Shown: positions 35,314-44,328, numbered from the stretch's first letter. The stretch: DNA of 64,000 nt from JBCFBK01 sp038562555 (GCA_038562555.1 JBCFBK010000003.1:163547-227546); one strand, 5' to 3'. Notes: generated by a model from the letters alone, not told the origin. Numbers and translations: made by a program.

Positions 35314-35329
35314 GCCAATTCCTGTGCCA
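35314..35329 (-). promoter_or_regulatory. Sigma-54-like -24/-12 promoter
   Basis: On the minus strand the 16-mer TGGCACAGGAATTGGC compares with the consensus TGGCAC-N5-TTGC. The -24 box and the spacing are perfect, and the -12 box has one deviation (TTGG). The predicted start leaves a leader of about 70 bases before the coiled-coil gene. The adjacent gene encodes a sigma-54 activator, which strengthens the call. Confidence 0.65.
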
Positions 35330-35435
35330 GTAAATCTTTAAAATGTTAACTTATTGATAATGAATAGTTTGATTATTGAATGGAAATAAATACGCTATCA
35401 ATTTGATCAGGCAGGTTTCGTAATGATAAAAGAGA

Positions 35436-36836
35436 TCAGCGATCTGCATGAGAGGCAAGACGCTCATGGCTCGTTTCATCCGGTTCAGCTTTATCTTCTT
35501 TAAGCATCCGGTAAATCGTAGCCACTCCGATATCAAGTTTTTCTGCCACGAGTTTAATATTATTGTTGTATTTTTTAAGAAAATTCTTCACGATGCGAAT
35601 GTCATATTCCCGCAGACTGAGTTCTTCTGTGAGCAGGGCGGATAAGGTGTCCTGATTGGCTCCTAGAATGATATTGCCGGCCGTAATTTCATCCTGATCT
35701 GCAAGCGTGACTGCCAGTTCGATGATTGATTTCAGTTCGCGGATATTTCCCGGAAAGGGATACGATAACAGCCGGTTTGAGGCATCAACAGAAAGTACCT
35801 TCGGACGAATATTGTTTTCTTCACAAAATAAGGTAATGAAATGCCGGGCCAGTATAATGACGTCATTTCCGCGTTCACGCAGGGGAGGCAATTCGATCGG
35901 AAGGCCGTACAACCGATAATACAGGTCCTGTCGGAAGTGCCCAAGTTTCACTTCTTCCAGTAAATTCTTATTCGTAGCAATAATGATCCGGCAGTCGGTT
36001 TTAACAGGAGCATTGCTTCCCACGCGAATTATTTCTTTTTCCTGAAGCGCACGCAGGAGCTTGGCCTGCAGGGAGATATCCATTTCTGCCATTTCGTCGA
36101 GGAAGAGGGTACCTCCGTTCGCTTCCTCAAATTTTCCGATCCTTCTGAAATTTGCACCGGTAAATGAACCTTTCTCGTGCCCAAACAGCTCGCTTTCGAT
36201 CAGATCACGTGGAATGGCAGCCACATTGACAGCAATGAAAGGCTTTTTCGCCCGGTTGGAATTATAATGAATGGCCTTGGCCACCAGTTCTTTTCCGGTG
36301 CCGGTTTCGCCTGTTACGGTGACTGTTATGTTGGTGCGGGTAGCTTTATCGATCAGGTCAAACATTTGTTGTGCGGCCTGACTGTTCCCGATAATTGTAT
36401 TTTGATAACTGTATTTTTTCCGGACCTCCTGCCTGAGGGTAACAATTTCTTCCCTGAGTTTGCTTCCCTGGCGGATATTATTGACTGTATTAAGCAAACG
36501 TTCTTTAATATCGCGCGATTTGACAATGTAATCGTAAGCGCCCAATTTTAACAGCTCAACAACAACGCCGATGTCGTCCTGCTCTGAAATGAGGATAACC
36601 TGAATCTCCGGATTGGTTTCCTTGATCTCCCTAAGCACTTCCAATCCTTTCATATCGGGTAAGCGGTAATCCAGGGTGACCACGGCGGGTTCCTCATTCA
36701 GGTGCGCCAGGCAATCCTTTCCGCTCGTGAAAGAACGGATCTCATAGTCAGGAATAAGAGATAAGTTGTGGACGAGCAAACGGTTATACCATTCATCGTC
36801 TTCAACAACAAATACTTTGAAAGCTTTTTCTGTCAT
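35436..36836 (-). CDS. NtrC-family sigma-54-dependent response regulator
   Basis: The 466-residue regulator has a receiver domain (acidic pocket Asp13/Asp14, phospho-acceptor Asp56 in VTLDYRLPD, Lys106), an AAA+ domain (Walker A GETGTGKE at 176-183, GSFTGA loop at 223-228, Walker B GGTLFLDE at 241-248) and a Fis-type HTH (about 420-455, KLVAEKLDIGVATIYRML). The sigma-54-contacting loop has Ser in place of the usual Ala of GAFTGA, a mild change. It activates transcription by remodelling the sigma-54 closed complex. The histidine kinase encoded 157 bases upstream on the same strand is the likely partner. Confidence 0.93.
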   Translation of the reverse strand: MTEKAFKVFVVEDDEWYNRLLVHNLSLIPDYEIRSFTSGKDCLAHLNEEPAVVTLDYRLPDMKGLEVLREIKETNPEIQVILISEQDDIGVVVELLKLGAYDYIVKSRDIKERLLNTVNNIRQGSKLREEIVTLRQEVRKKYSYQNTIIGNSQAAQQMFDLIDKATRTNITVTVTGETGTGKELVAKAIHYNSNRAKKPFIAVNVAAIPRDLIESELFGHEKGSFTGANFRRIGKFEEANGGTLFLDEMAEMDISLQAKLLRALQEKEIIRVGSNAPVKTDCRIIIATNKNLLEEVKLGHFRQDLYYRLYGLPIELPPLRERGNDVIILARHFITLFCEENNIRPKVLSVDASNRLLSYPFPGNIRELKSIIELAVTLADQDEITAGNIILGANQDTLSALLTEELSLREYDIRIVKNFLKKYNNNIKLVAEKLDIGVATIYRMLKEDKAEPDETSHERLASHADR

Positions 36837-36993
36837 GTATGATGATTTCTTTAATCCCTCTCAAGGTGCAAGTTACTAAGAATTTTTGTTCTATTTGCTA
36901 GATCGACACTGATATCCCTTCCCGCGAAAGCGCTAATCCCGTCAATCCGGATACTGACCTGGCTTGTTTGCAATACATCGGTTTTGTTATCGG

Positions 36994-39390
36994 TTAGTTC
37001 AATTGTTGCCGCAGAATAGTATGTATTTTTATGGTTTCGTTCCTGATATCTTCAATCAGCCTTTTGATTTTTGAAGGATCTTTCCCGGCCGGCGCTTCTT
37101 TCTCGAGGATTTTTAGTTTATCGTAAAGATAAACAGCCGCCATATGCTTTGCCGGCGCAGCCAGCTTGTGGGCAGCTTCGCCAATCATTTTCCAGTCCTG
37201 TGTTTCAATGCTTTCCTCCATGGTGACCAAAGCATTCTCACTTGATTTGATAAATATCTCGATCATTTCCCTGTAGAAATTATGATCGCCTCCGGATAAT
37301 TTCTTTAGTTCCGCCGTATTTACCGGTATATGAGATTCCCGCGAAGATGATGGTTGCTCCTGATTTTCAGGGAGTAATTCATTGACCATCTTCAGCAGCA
37401 TGGCCTCAGTGAATGGCTTTTGCAGGAGCCCGAGCATGCCCGATTGTTTGCTTTTTTCATTCTCGTCTCGCTTATTCGCCGCCGTGAGGGCGATAATCTT
37501 TGTGGCGGGCCGCAGTGTCAGGATCTGCCTGCTTGCTTCAAAGCCATCCAGAACAGGCATCCGCACGTCCATGAAGATCAGATCGAAGTTCGTTTCCGAT
37601 GCCAAACTAACGGCCATCTTCCCGTTTGTAGCTTCTGTGTAGGAAACGCCCCATTTTTTTAGAATATTTTTAAGCAAATGAAGGTTGAATTCCTCGTCGT
37701 CAACCAATAGAAAATGGTAATTTTTAAAGCGTTCCGGAATATCAAGCCCGTCTTCGAACAGCTCTTTTATATGCGCAGGTTCGCCCTCCTCATAAGGAAT
37801 TTGCACCGTAAAGCGGGTTCCTTTTTTTGGCAGACTATTGACAGAAATGGTACCGTCCTGCATTTGCACCAGCTTCCTGACGATTGCCAGTCCCAGTCCG
37901 GCCCCGCGATGTTTCTGGGTCAGATCGGTGTCGAGTTGGACAAACTCATCGAAGATTTTCTCCGTGTCGTCCTGAGAAATGCCAATACCCGTATCAGCCA
38001 CTTCGCTAACAAGCCATATCTTCCCGTCGTGTCGCCGGAAAGATGAATTCACTTTGACATTTCCCTCGTTTGTGAATTTTATGGCATTGGAAACCAGGTT
38101 GATCAGGATCTGTTTTAAACGCATGGGATCACCCTTAAGTGCCAGTTCCGGCTCTGTATTTAAAAAATTTAACGCGATTCCTTTTCGGGCAGCAGCATCT
38201 TTATTCAGGATATAAACCTCTTTAAACACTTCCTCGGGGAGAAAATCGACCTTTTCTATTTTTAGTTTCTGTGCTTCAATTTTTGAAAAATCGAGCGTAT
38301 CATTGACCAGTGTAATTAAATGTTGAGCCGATTTGTGAACGACCTTCAGGTCGGTGGCCATTTCTGCTGTTCCGGGCCGTTGAAGCATTTGCTCGGTCAA
38401 GCCGTAAATGGCGTTGATTGGCGTCCTCATTTCATGGCTCACAGTTGCTACAAAGGTTTCTTTTGCCTTTGCCAGCCCTTCGGCTTCAGCTTTCGCCTTT
38501 TTCAGTATTTGCTGGTAACTTCGGTTTCTCTGGATGTTGCGAAAAAATATAAAAAGGACAATCATCAAAAGGATAACCGCGGCGATCGTGAAAAGTGTCA
38601 GGCGGCGATAAGTCTGTGCAGCCAGAAAATCAGCCTCCTGCGTTTTAACTGCCAGGCGTTTCTGTTCGCGAAACTCCAGTTGCGTGATGTGCTTCATGAG
38701 CAATGATGTCACCTCTATATTCCGTTCCAGCAGTGCTTTTTCCTGTCCCTGAAATTTCCGGTTCTGATCGGTAATCTGACGTTCAATATTGGCAATTTCC
38801 TGTTTTATGTTTTCCTTTTCTTCGCGCCTTTCAATGATAATGGGAGGCGGGGGTGTCGTCTCTTTTTTTTTGAAGATCCGTTTTAAAAGGCCTTCTTTCT
38901 TTTCTTCCGTTCTTAGCTGGATGGTGTCGAAAGGAACGATTGCTGTATCTATTTTTGAATAGAGTTCAGTAAAGGAACGCTGTGGACTTGCCTTTCTGAT
39001 GTGCAGGGAACGTATTTCCTCCCAAATAATCAGTTTTTCGCTGGTCAGTGTAGTGATGGAATCAATCAGCGGGGCGTCTTCTGAACCCGGGATAGCATAA
39101 TCCTGCAGATCCGTTAGTTTTTCCTTTACCGACGCGTTTAATTGGTGGTAAGGGGTAATGAAGGCGGCATCGCCTGTCAGCGAAAACATGCGGACATTGT
39201 TTTCAATCCCGCTTAGATCGGAGGTAATGTCTTTCAGCAAAAATAACTTGTAATCGGGACGGGTCTCCTTGTGAATGGAATCAACAATCTGAGATAGGCT
39301 GGTATAAACCAAATAGCCTGAGCCGATCATAGCTGCTGCGATAATGACCGTTAATAAGGTTACCTGTATTTCAACTTTAATGCGCTTCAT
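36994..39390 (-). CDS. Hybrid histidine kinase with receiver and HPt domains
   Basis: The 798-residue protein has two membrane helices (about 9-30 and 267-284) that flank a periplasmic helical sensor of about 235 residues. That region includes a proline run (TTPPPP, about 178-183) and long coiled coils, and resembles CHASE3-type bundles. The cytoplasmic part contains HisKA (His319 in TVSHEMRTP), HATPase_c (N box with Asn435, DTGIG and GLGLAI boxes), a receiver domain (Asp608 in FMDVRMP) and a C-terminal HPt (His741 in AAHKLAAP). This makes a full phosphorelay within one chain. The NtrC-type regulator downstream is the natural recipient. A 25-bp direct repeat lies just before the start. Confidence 0.92.
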   Translation of the reverse strand: MKRIKVEIQVTLLTVIIAAAMIGSGYLVYTSLSQIVDSIHKETRPDYKLFLLKDITSDLSGIENNVRMFSLTGDAAFITPYHQLNASVKEKLTDLQDYAIPGSEDAPLIDSITTLTSEKLIIWEEIRSLHIRKASPQRSFTELYSKIDTAIVPFDTIQLRTEEKKEGLLKRIFKKKETTPPPPIIIERREEKENIKQEIANIERQITDQNRKFQGQEKALLERNIEVTSLLMKHITQLEFREQKRLAVKTQEADFLAAQTYRRLTLFTIAAVILLMIVLFIFFRNIQRNRSYQQILKKAKAEAEGLAKAKETFVATVSHEMRTPINAIYGLTEQMLQRPGTAEMATDLKVVHKSAQHLITLVNDTLDFSKIEAQKLKIEKVDFLPEEVFKEVYILNKDAAARKGIALNFLNTEPELALKGDPMRLKQILINLVSNAIKFTNEGNVKVNSSFRRHDGKIWLVSEVADTGIGISQDDTEKIFDEFVQLDTDLTQKHRGAGLGLAIVRKLVQMQDGTISVNSLPKKGTRFTVQIPYEEGEPAHIKELFEDGLDIPERFKNYHFLLVDDEEFNLHLLKNILKKWGVSYTEATNGKMAVSLASETNFDLIFMDVRMPVLDGFEASRQILTLRPATKIIALTAANKRDENEKSKQSGMLGLLQKPFTEAMLLKMVNELLPENQEQPSSSRESHIPVNTAELKKLSGGDHNFYREMIEIFIKSSENALVTMEESIETQDWKMIGEAAHKLAAPAKHMAAVYLYDKLKILEKEAPAGKDPSKIKRLIEDIRNETIKIHTILRQQLN

Positions 39391-39393
39391 GCA

Positions 39394-39458
39394 CGGTTTA
39401 ATGGCTAAAAGGTTAAATGACCGAAAGCTTAAACGGTTTAATGGGTAAAAGGTTGAAT
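39394..39458. repeat. 25-bp direct repeat (period 40) before the histidine kinase gene
   Basis: The copies at 39394-39418 and 39434-39458 share CGGTTTAATGG and TAAAAGGTT with two mismatches. The first copy ends 3 bases before the kinase ATG on the minus strand. A GACTCAAATTAGTAGTTAGTCGC run (39464-39486), similar to the GAGTC words elsewhere, links it to the stop codon of the EamA gene. Confidence 0.8.
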
Positions 39459-39478
39459 CAAAAGACTCAAATTAGTAG

Positions 39479-40381
39479 TTAGTCGCTTCCCAGGCTAATC
39501 ATCAGGATCCCGGTCAGGATCCCGCAAAGATAGACGGCTTTGGATCGGATGTTCCGTTCGTTAAAAAAAATGGCGCCGATGGCGAATGAAATCAGTGCAC
39601 CCCCGCGCCGGAGGGCGGAGATAATCGATATCATGGAATCGGGATCGCTGAGTGCATAAAAATAGGCGAAGTCAGCAAGCAACAGGAACACACCGATAGC
39701 CGGGATACTCCATCGCCATTGAAACGGCGGCCTTTCTTCTTTCGGCTTCGCCCAACGGAAAATGGCAATTGCCGGAAGCATCACCAAAACCTGGTAAAAC
39801 GAGAACCACGCCTGAACGGCCAGCCGGTCGATACGCCGGATGATAAACTTGTCGTATAATCCGCTCGCAGCGCTCAGTAAAATGCCTGCTATCAGAAAAA
39901 AGATCCACCGGTTCTTTTTGAAATTAACGCCTTCTGTCTTCCCTGCCGTCGAAAGCAGATAAAAAAAGAGCAGCGTGATCGTCACCCCTATCCATTGAAC
40001 CGGATTGAGCTTTTCCTGAAAAATTAAAATTGCGCCTGCAAGCGTCCAGACCGGCCCCGTTGCCTGAATGGGAGTGACAATCGTCAGGGGCAGATGTTTC
40101 ATGGCATGAAAAGCAAAAATCCAGCTCGAAACCACCACCACCGCCTTCAGAAAAATAAGGCCATGTTCTTCTGCACTGATGTCCGGAACGTATAAGCCGA
40201 TCTGTCTAAAGGTCTCAGGAAAAAGAAATGATCCTGTAACGATTGGGAAAACCAGGCATGCCCCCACAAGGATGGACCCAAAAAGCACCGGTAAGACAGC
40301 GTTGCCGTTTACGGAAAACTTTTTGAGCGACTGATACAAGCCCAGCAAAACCGCAGAAACCAAGGCCAACAATACCCACAT
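39479..40381 (-). CDS. EamA/DMT-family transporter
   Basis: The 300-residue protein has ten predicted membrane helices arranged as two EamA repeats (about 1-140 and 155-297). The family signature region near the end of the first repeat (PIQATGPVWTLAGAILIFQEKLNPVQWIG) and its counterpart in the second repeat (LRRGGALISFAIGAIFFNERN) are clear. Members export amino acids, nucleobases or other metabolites; the substrate is unknown. It precedes the histidine kinase on the same strand after 88 bases filled by repeats. Confidence 0.87.
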   Translation of the reverse strand: MWVLLALVSAVLLGLYQSLKKFSVNGNAVLPVLFGSILVGACLVFPIVTGSFLFPETFRQIGLYVPDISAEEHGLIFLKAVVVVSSWIFAFHAMKHLPLTIVTPIQATGPVWTLAGAILIFQEKLNPVQWIGVTITLLFFYLLSTAGKTEGVNFKKNRWIFFLIAGILLSAASGLYDKFIIRRIDRLAVQAWFSFYQVLVMLPAIAIFRWAKPKEERPPFQWRWSIPAIGVFLLLADFAYFYALSDPDSMISIISALRRGGALISFAIGAIFFNERNIRSKAVYLCGILTGILMISLGSD

Positions 40382-40458
40382 TACGTTTAATTTGCGGCAA
40401 AGCTAAGAAGATGGGAAGCTTTCGATCCCCTGATCATACTAAATCGGCCTAATTTTAA

Positions 40459-41463
40459 TTATTCCTTAATCAACCTTTTCCTGACCGTGAATGCTTCGGC
40501 CGGATTTTTTACCAGCAGTTGTTCGATATCGGCTTCCGTGAAGCCAATCTTTTTGAGATTAGGTATGAGCTCTTCAAAGATGGTCGTATAGGGTTTAAAA
40601 GGCAGGTCCGGCTGCCCCGGATCAAACCAGCCGGCGTCGTGTGAAATAAGCAGTCTGTGCAGGACGCCCTCATCCTTCATGGTTTTCAAAAAGAGCGGGT
40701 TATCAGTCATCTTCTTGTCCCATGCGAACTTGTCGGCCGAAACCCAGGCGCCCATCTTCGCGGCCTGTACCAGTTTCATGGAATCTTTTTCATCGGTGGC
40801 GTGAGTCCAGATAAAAGCTTCCGGCGAAACGCCTTCTTCCTTTAAAATATCGAGCTCCTGAAAAGCTGCAACAGCGGGACCTGAATGGGCCATAATGGTG
40901 AGCCCCGTGGCCTTATGGGTAAGTGCGGCCGCCCGTACAAGTGTCGCATGAAATTCAGATAGTGGTTTGCGATCGACGCCAATCTTGATAAAACCGGGCC
41001 TGATGCCGGTGCCTTCAATGCCGTGCTCAAATTCTGAAATCCACTTTTGCGCCAATTCTTCAGCCGGCATCAAGAGAACCTCCGGTGGGAGGAACCTGTT
41101 ATTCTGCGCACCGTAATAACCGGTATTGGTTAGGATATACATCCCTGTCGTTTCCGACAAATCCTTCAGAATTTTCACATCCCGTCCCACATAAGCCGGA
41201 GTGCATTCGACCAAGGTCCGGACGCCCAACGCCTTCGCTTTTTCCAGTTCCGGAATAACTTTCCCTGTAACCTGTTCTGCTGTATAGGTTTCCGGCTGGT
41301 TATCATCCTGTCGGAAAATATCGGTCACGATATGCTCGTGTTCAAGCGTGGTGCCCATTTGTGAGGCCGGTATTTCGCCGGTTACAGTAATAATGGTGCT
41401 GTCGGGTTGGCTGCTGCAGGAAGCGGTCAGCAGTAACACTGAGATCATTTGCCGTGCTGTCAT
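40459..41463 (-). CDS. Phosphotriesterase-family amidohydrolase, lipoprotein
   Basis: The 334-residue protein has a lipoprotein-like signal (LLLTASCSS, Cys16) and the TIM-barrel metal site of the PTE family. It shows the HxH pair His42/His44 in TTLEHEHI, a bridging carboxylated Lys candidate in GFIKIGVDRKP, later His residues in MAHSGP and WTHATDE, and the catalytic Asp in ISHDAGW. Relatives include lactonases, phosphotriesterases and sugar-phosphate or ester hydrolases. Its short N-terminal export signal is not typical of cytosolic PTE homologues. The substrate cannot be predicted. Confidence 0.83.
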   Translation of the reverse strand: MTARQMISVLLLTASCSSQPDSTIITVTGEIPASQMGTTLEHEHIVTDIFRQDDNQPETYTAEQVTGKVIPELEKAKALGVRTLVECTPAYVGRDVKILKDLSETTGMYILTNTGYYGAQNNRFLPPEVLLMPAEELAQKWISEFEHGIEGTGIRPGFIKIGVDRKPLSEFHATLVRAAALTHKATGLTIMAHSGPAVAAFQELDILKEEGVSPEAFIWTHATDEKDSMKLVQAAKMGAWVSADKFAWDKKMTDNPLFLKTMKDEGVLHRLLISHDAGWFDPGQPDLPFKPYTTIFEELIPNLKKIGFTEADIEQLLVKNPAEAFTVRKRLIKE

Positions 41464-41657
41464 TTCTCTTTTTTGTAAAATTAAACTTTTAAACAGACTT
41501 TATACCAGAAAAAATCTCCAATAGTGCTTATGCTGAACTTCGGGGGAACCAGCAAAGGATCGTATCCCGGGAAGTAATGTTGCCTGCTGGGGAAAACCCG
41601 GTTAAGATCACTATGAAACCATATTCCTTCATGGTGCTTGATGCCGGTCTAGGATAA

Positions 41658-42830
41658 TCAGCCTGTTTTTTCCCTGGGAATAATTACAGGAGCGGGAGAG
41701 AGGTCTTTTTGTGCATCCTGAACGATCATTGCGATCGATTCGTGGGATATCAGCTTTAACTCTGCCGCATGATAGGAAATCTGAATCGTATCGCTCGCCA
41801 CCAGCATGGTAATGTCCAGTTGCTGAAGCTTGCGGGTGATTTCTTTGACGTCTTTATCCCGGCGGGCCCGGCTGACGTCACGAATATAGATTGCCTTAAC
41901 CCTTCCGGGAAATTCCCTGGCAACAGCGTCATAAATTTCCGGATCATGCTGTCCGCTGTCGCCGATCAGAACAAAAGGCATTTCCGGATAGGTTTGAAAA
42001 AGCAACCTGATCTTTTCAAGCTTATGCTGGTGATTTCCTCCACCTGATTTCCAGAATTTAAAGACGCTGTTCTCGAGCTCACGGAGCAGGAAGACACCTT
42101 TCGGCAGGTTATTATGAGCGCAAAAATCATCAAGCAGGTCATAGAGGTTCCATTCACTGCTGGATACGTAAAAAAAGGGGTTTGTCTCGCTGCCCGACGC
42201 TCCTTTATACAACGCCTGATAGAAGGCGTCGACTCCCGGGAATGGCTTGCGGGTGCGGGAGTTATGCAGCATCATGAGAAAGAGTTTACGCATCGTACGG
42301 GTGGAGTGGCTCACCAGAATAGTGTCGTCGATGTCGGAGATCACACCAAAACGAACATCTGATCCGGGGATGAGTACCTCCCCCTTCGCCATGATTTTCG
42401 TGTCTTTTTCAGTTAATTTATGCTGAAGCCTGACCGAATAGCCGATCCACCTGGTAGGGGAGCCCGACCGGGAATCTTCATGAACAAGTTGTGACTCATA
42501 AAGGCCGTTTTCGTCTGTAACCAGTGTCTCCCGGCGGCCTTCGATTTCCAAAAAGACTTTAGCATGGGGAATTTCGTCGCTCGAATACCGTTTAATCATC
42601 GATAACGCATTTTGCCAGCGTGAATTCCATGTTTCAGGTTTCGCGAGTCCCTTATCTTCGGTGACATGTCCTTTCAGAAAAAGTACATGATCATTGCCAA
42701 AGCCCCGGTAAGCGACGATCAGGGGCACGCCCAGCCACCCCAGCCTGTGCTTGATAACAACTTTCAGTTTTCGGGACAAACTTTTGTGCTTCTTCTTTAA
42801 ATGATTGAATATCTTTATATGATTGTGCAT
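41658..42830 (-). CDS. App1-like phosphatidate phosphatase family protein (DUF2183)
   Basis: The 390-residue protein has an N-terminal beta-sandwich-like region (about 50-160) and a C-terminal HAD-like catalytic domain with the DxDxT motif Asp166-Ile-Asp168-Asp169-Thr170. It also has VLIGDSGQHDPEIY, the App1 hallmark. Yeast App1 dephosphorylates phosphatidic acid to diacylglycerol. The start at 42830 avoids overlap with the divergent lipid kinase gene, which begins 27 bases away. The kinase performs the opposite chemistry, so the pair may balance phosphatidate and diacylglycerol; this is inference. Confidence 0.82.
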   Translation of the reverse strand: MHNHIKIFNHLKKKHKSLSRKLKVVIKHRLGWLGVPLIVAYRGFGNDHVLFLKGHVTEDKGLAKPETWNSRWQNALSMIKRYSSDEIPHAKVFLEIEGRRETLVTDENGLYESQLVHEDSRSGSPTRWIGYSVRLQHKLTEKDTKIMAKGEVLIPGSDVRFGVISDIDDTILVSHSTRTMRKLFLMMLHNSRTRKPFPGVDAFYQALYKGASGSETNPFFYVSSSEWNLYDLLDDFCAHNNLPKGVFLLRELENSVFKFWKSGGGNHQHKLEKIRLLFQTYPEMPFVLIGDSGQHDPEIYDAVAREFPGRVKAIYIRDVSRARRDKDVKEITRKLQQLDITMLVASDTIQISYHAAELKLISHESIAMIVQDAQKDLSPAPVIIPREKTG

Positions 42831-42857
42831 GAACTGATTTTTTGGCACAGGTTTTAT

Positions 42858-43802
42858 ATGATGAAGAATAAATATACACAACATATGCCAGACAGGGATA
42901 AAGGGACGCAAAAAATCCTTCTTGTTGTTAACCCGGTTTCCGGAGACATTGATAAAGGCAGCTTCCACGAAGAAATTGATACCTGTTCCCAGGAAATGGA
43001 TTTTTCATGGCAACTCTACCAGACGGTTGGTAAAAAGAAAAAGGATGCCCGGAATCTCCAGGATTTGATCGAAAACTATTCTCCCGACAAAGTGGTTGTA
43101 GCAGGAGGAGACGGAACCTGTAATGCCGTAGGTAAAATCTTGCTAAACAGCGGTATTGCAATGGGTATTGTTCCTGCCGGATCGGCAAACGGGATGGCGA
43201 AAGAGCTGGGGATCCCCGCCCGGCTGAGGGATGCCCTGGAGGTTGCGATTAACGGAAGGCAGAAAAAAATAGACGTACTCTCGGTCAACAAAAAACACAT
43301 ATCGCTTCACTTGAGTGATATCGGATTGAACGCCCAGATTGTGGAACGGTTTGAGAAGGGCAATTTACGCGGGCTGATTGGCTATGGCAGGCATTTTTTG
43401 AAGGAATTGTTCCTTTCAAAACCGCTGAAATTTAAGATGGTGATAGATCAAAGCGTCATTTATAAGAAGGCTTATATGGCCGTTATCGCTAATGCTTCAA
43501 AATACGGAACGGGAGCGGTGATCAATCCGGGGGGCGAGATTGACGACGGCTATTTCGAGCTGTTATTTATCCGTCCGTACACCCTGCTTCAGCTTGCCAA
43601 AATGATGATTTCTTTCTTTTTGAGACCCTTCCATTCAATGAACTACATGGACGTATACCGGTGTAAGAAAGTTGTCGTATATAACCTCGACAAAAAGCCG
43701 GTACAGGTTGATGGGGAAATTATTGGACGGATGGGGAAAGTTTCCGTGGAAATACTGCCTCAAAGCTTACTGGTTATGGTGCCTGCGGAAGACGGCGACT
43801 GA
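42858..43802 (+). CDS. Diacylglycerol/lipid kinase family protein (YegS/DgkB-like)
   Basis: The protein of about 314 residues has the DAGK catalytic domain: ILLVVNPVSGDIDKG at its start, the nucleotide loop VVAGGDGTCNAVGKIL, MGIVPAGSANGMAKEL, and the C-terminal YGTGAVINPGGEIDDGYFELL. It transfers phosphate from ATP to a lipid such as diacylglycerol at the membrane. Two ATGs (42858 and 42885) are possible; the second starts closer to the usual family N-terminus. It is divergent from the App1-type gene and followed after 12 bases by the convergent mgtC-like gene. Confidence 0.88.
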   Translation: MMKNKYTQHMPDRDKGTQKILLVVNPVSGDIDKGSFHEEIDTCSQEMDFSWQLYQTVGKKKKDARNLQDLIENYSPDKVVVAGGDGTCNAVGKILLNSGIAMGIVPAGSANGMAKELGIPARLRDALEVAINGRQKKIDVLSVNKKHISLHLSDIGLNAQIVERFEKGNLRGLIGYGRHFLKELFLSKPLKFKMVIDQSVIYKKAYMAVIANASKYGTGAVINPGGEIDDGYFELLFIRPYTLLQLAKMMISFFLRPFHSMNYMDVYRCKKVVVYNLDKKPVQVDGEIIGRMGKVSVEILPQSLLVMVPAEDGD

Positions 43803-43814
43803 TGATTTATCTGT

Positions 43815-44321
43815 TTATCCGGAATCCTGTTCCGGACTTTGTCTTGCGGGCCCGTGCCGCTTCTTTGTAAACAGTGATCTGATCGTCTTCAGGTGGTTCA
43901 GCGAATTGATAAGTAATCCGAGCAGGGTAAGTCCCACGGCAGCGACGTAAGCGTGCAGCGCTACAGAAATGCCGATCCCGGTTGAATAGAGCAGGATGGA
44001 AGCTGTTGTCAGGTTTCTCACGGTATTTTCTTCCTGTGATTTCAGAATGGTTCCGGCACCGATAAAGCTGATCCCGATAATGATGGCCTGCAGTATCCGG
44101 ATTGGATCCACCCGCAGTTCTTCCTGAATAGCGGCGGCTACAAAATTGCTGAGGTGCGGGCTGATGGAAACCAAAAAGCAGGCAATACTGCCGATAATCA
44201 TATTGGTACGCAGCCCCGCAGGTTTATCCAGTTTTTCCCGCTCGCCACCGATTGCCCCGGAGAGCAGGGCAGCAATTGCGATATCCATCAGGATCAGCAG
44301 TTGTTCAGATACTGTTATCAT
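43815..44321 (-). CDS. MgtC/SapB-family membrane protein
   Basis: The 168-residue protein has four membrane helices. It carries the family landmarks AIAALLSGAIGGEREKLDKPAGLRTNMIIG and the GISFIGAGTIL motif, plus TTASILLYSTGIGISVALH. It lacks the C-terminal ACT-like domain of Salmonella MgtC and is the short SapB form. MgtC proteins inhibit the F-type ATP synthase or aid survival at low magnesium in pathogens; the role in free-living bacteria is unclear. It lies 7 bases after the topoisomerase gene and probably shares its transcript. Confidence 0.88.
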   Translation of the reverse strand: MITVSEQLLILMDIAIAALLSGAIGGEREKLDKPAGLRTNMIIGSIACFLVSISPHLSNFVAAAIQEELRVDPIRILQAIIIGISFIGAGTILKSQEENTVRNLTTASILLYSTGIGISVALHAYVAAVGLTLLGLLINSLNHLKTIRSLFTKKRHGPARQSPEQDSG

Positions 44322-44328
44322 TTTGTGA

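Noticed and set aside
36162..36179. GSFTGA in the NtrC-type regulator as a sign of a dead sigma-54 activator
   Set aside because: Ala to Ser is conservative, the Phe and Thr that contact sigma-54 are kept, and the Walker motifs are intact.
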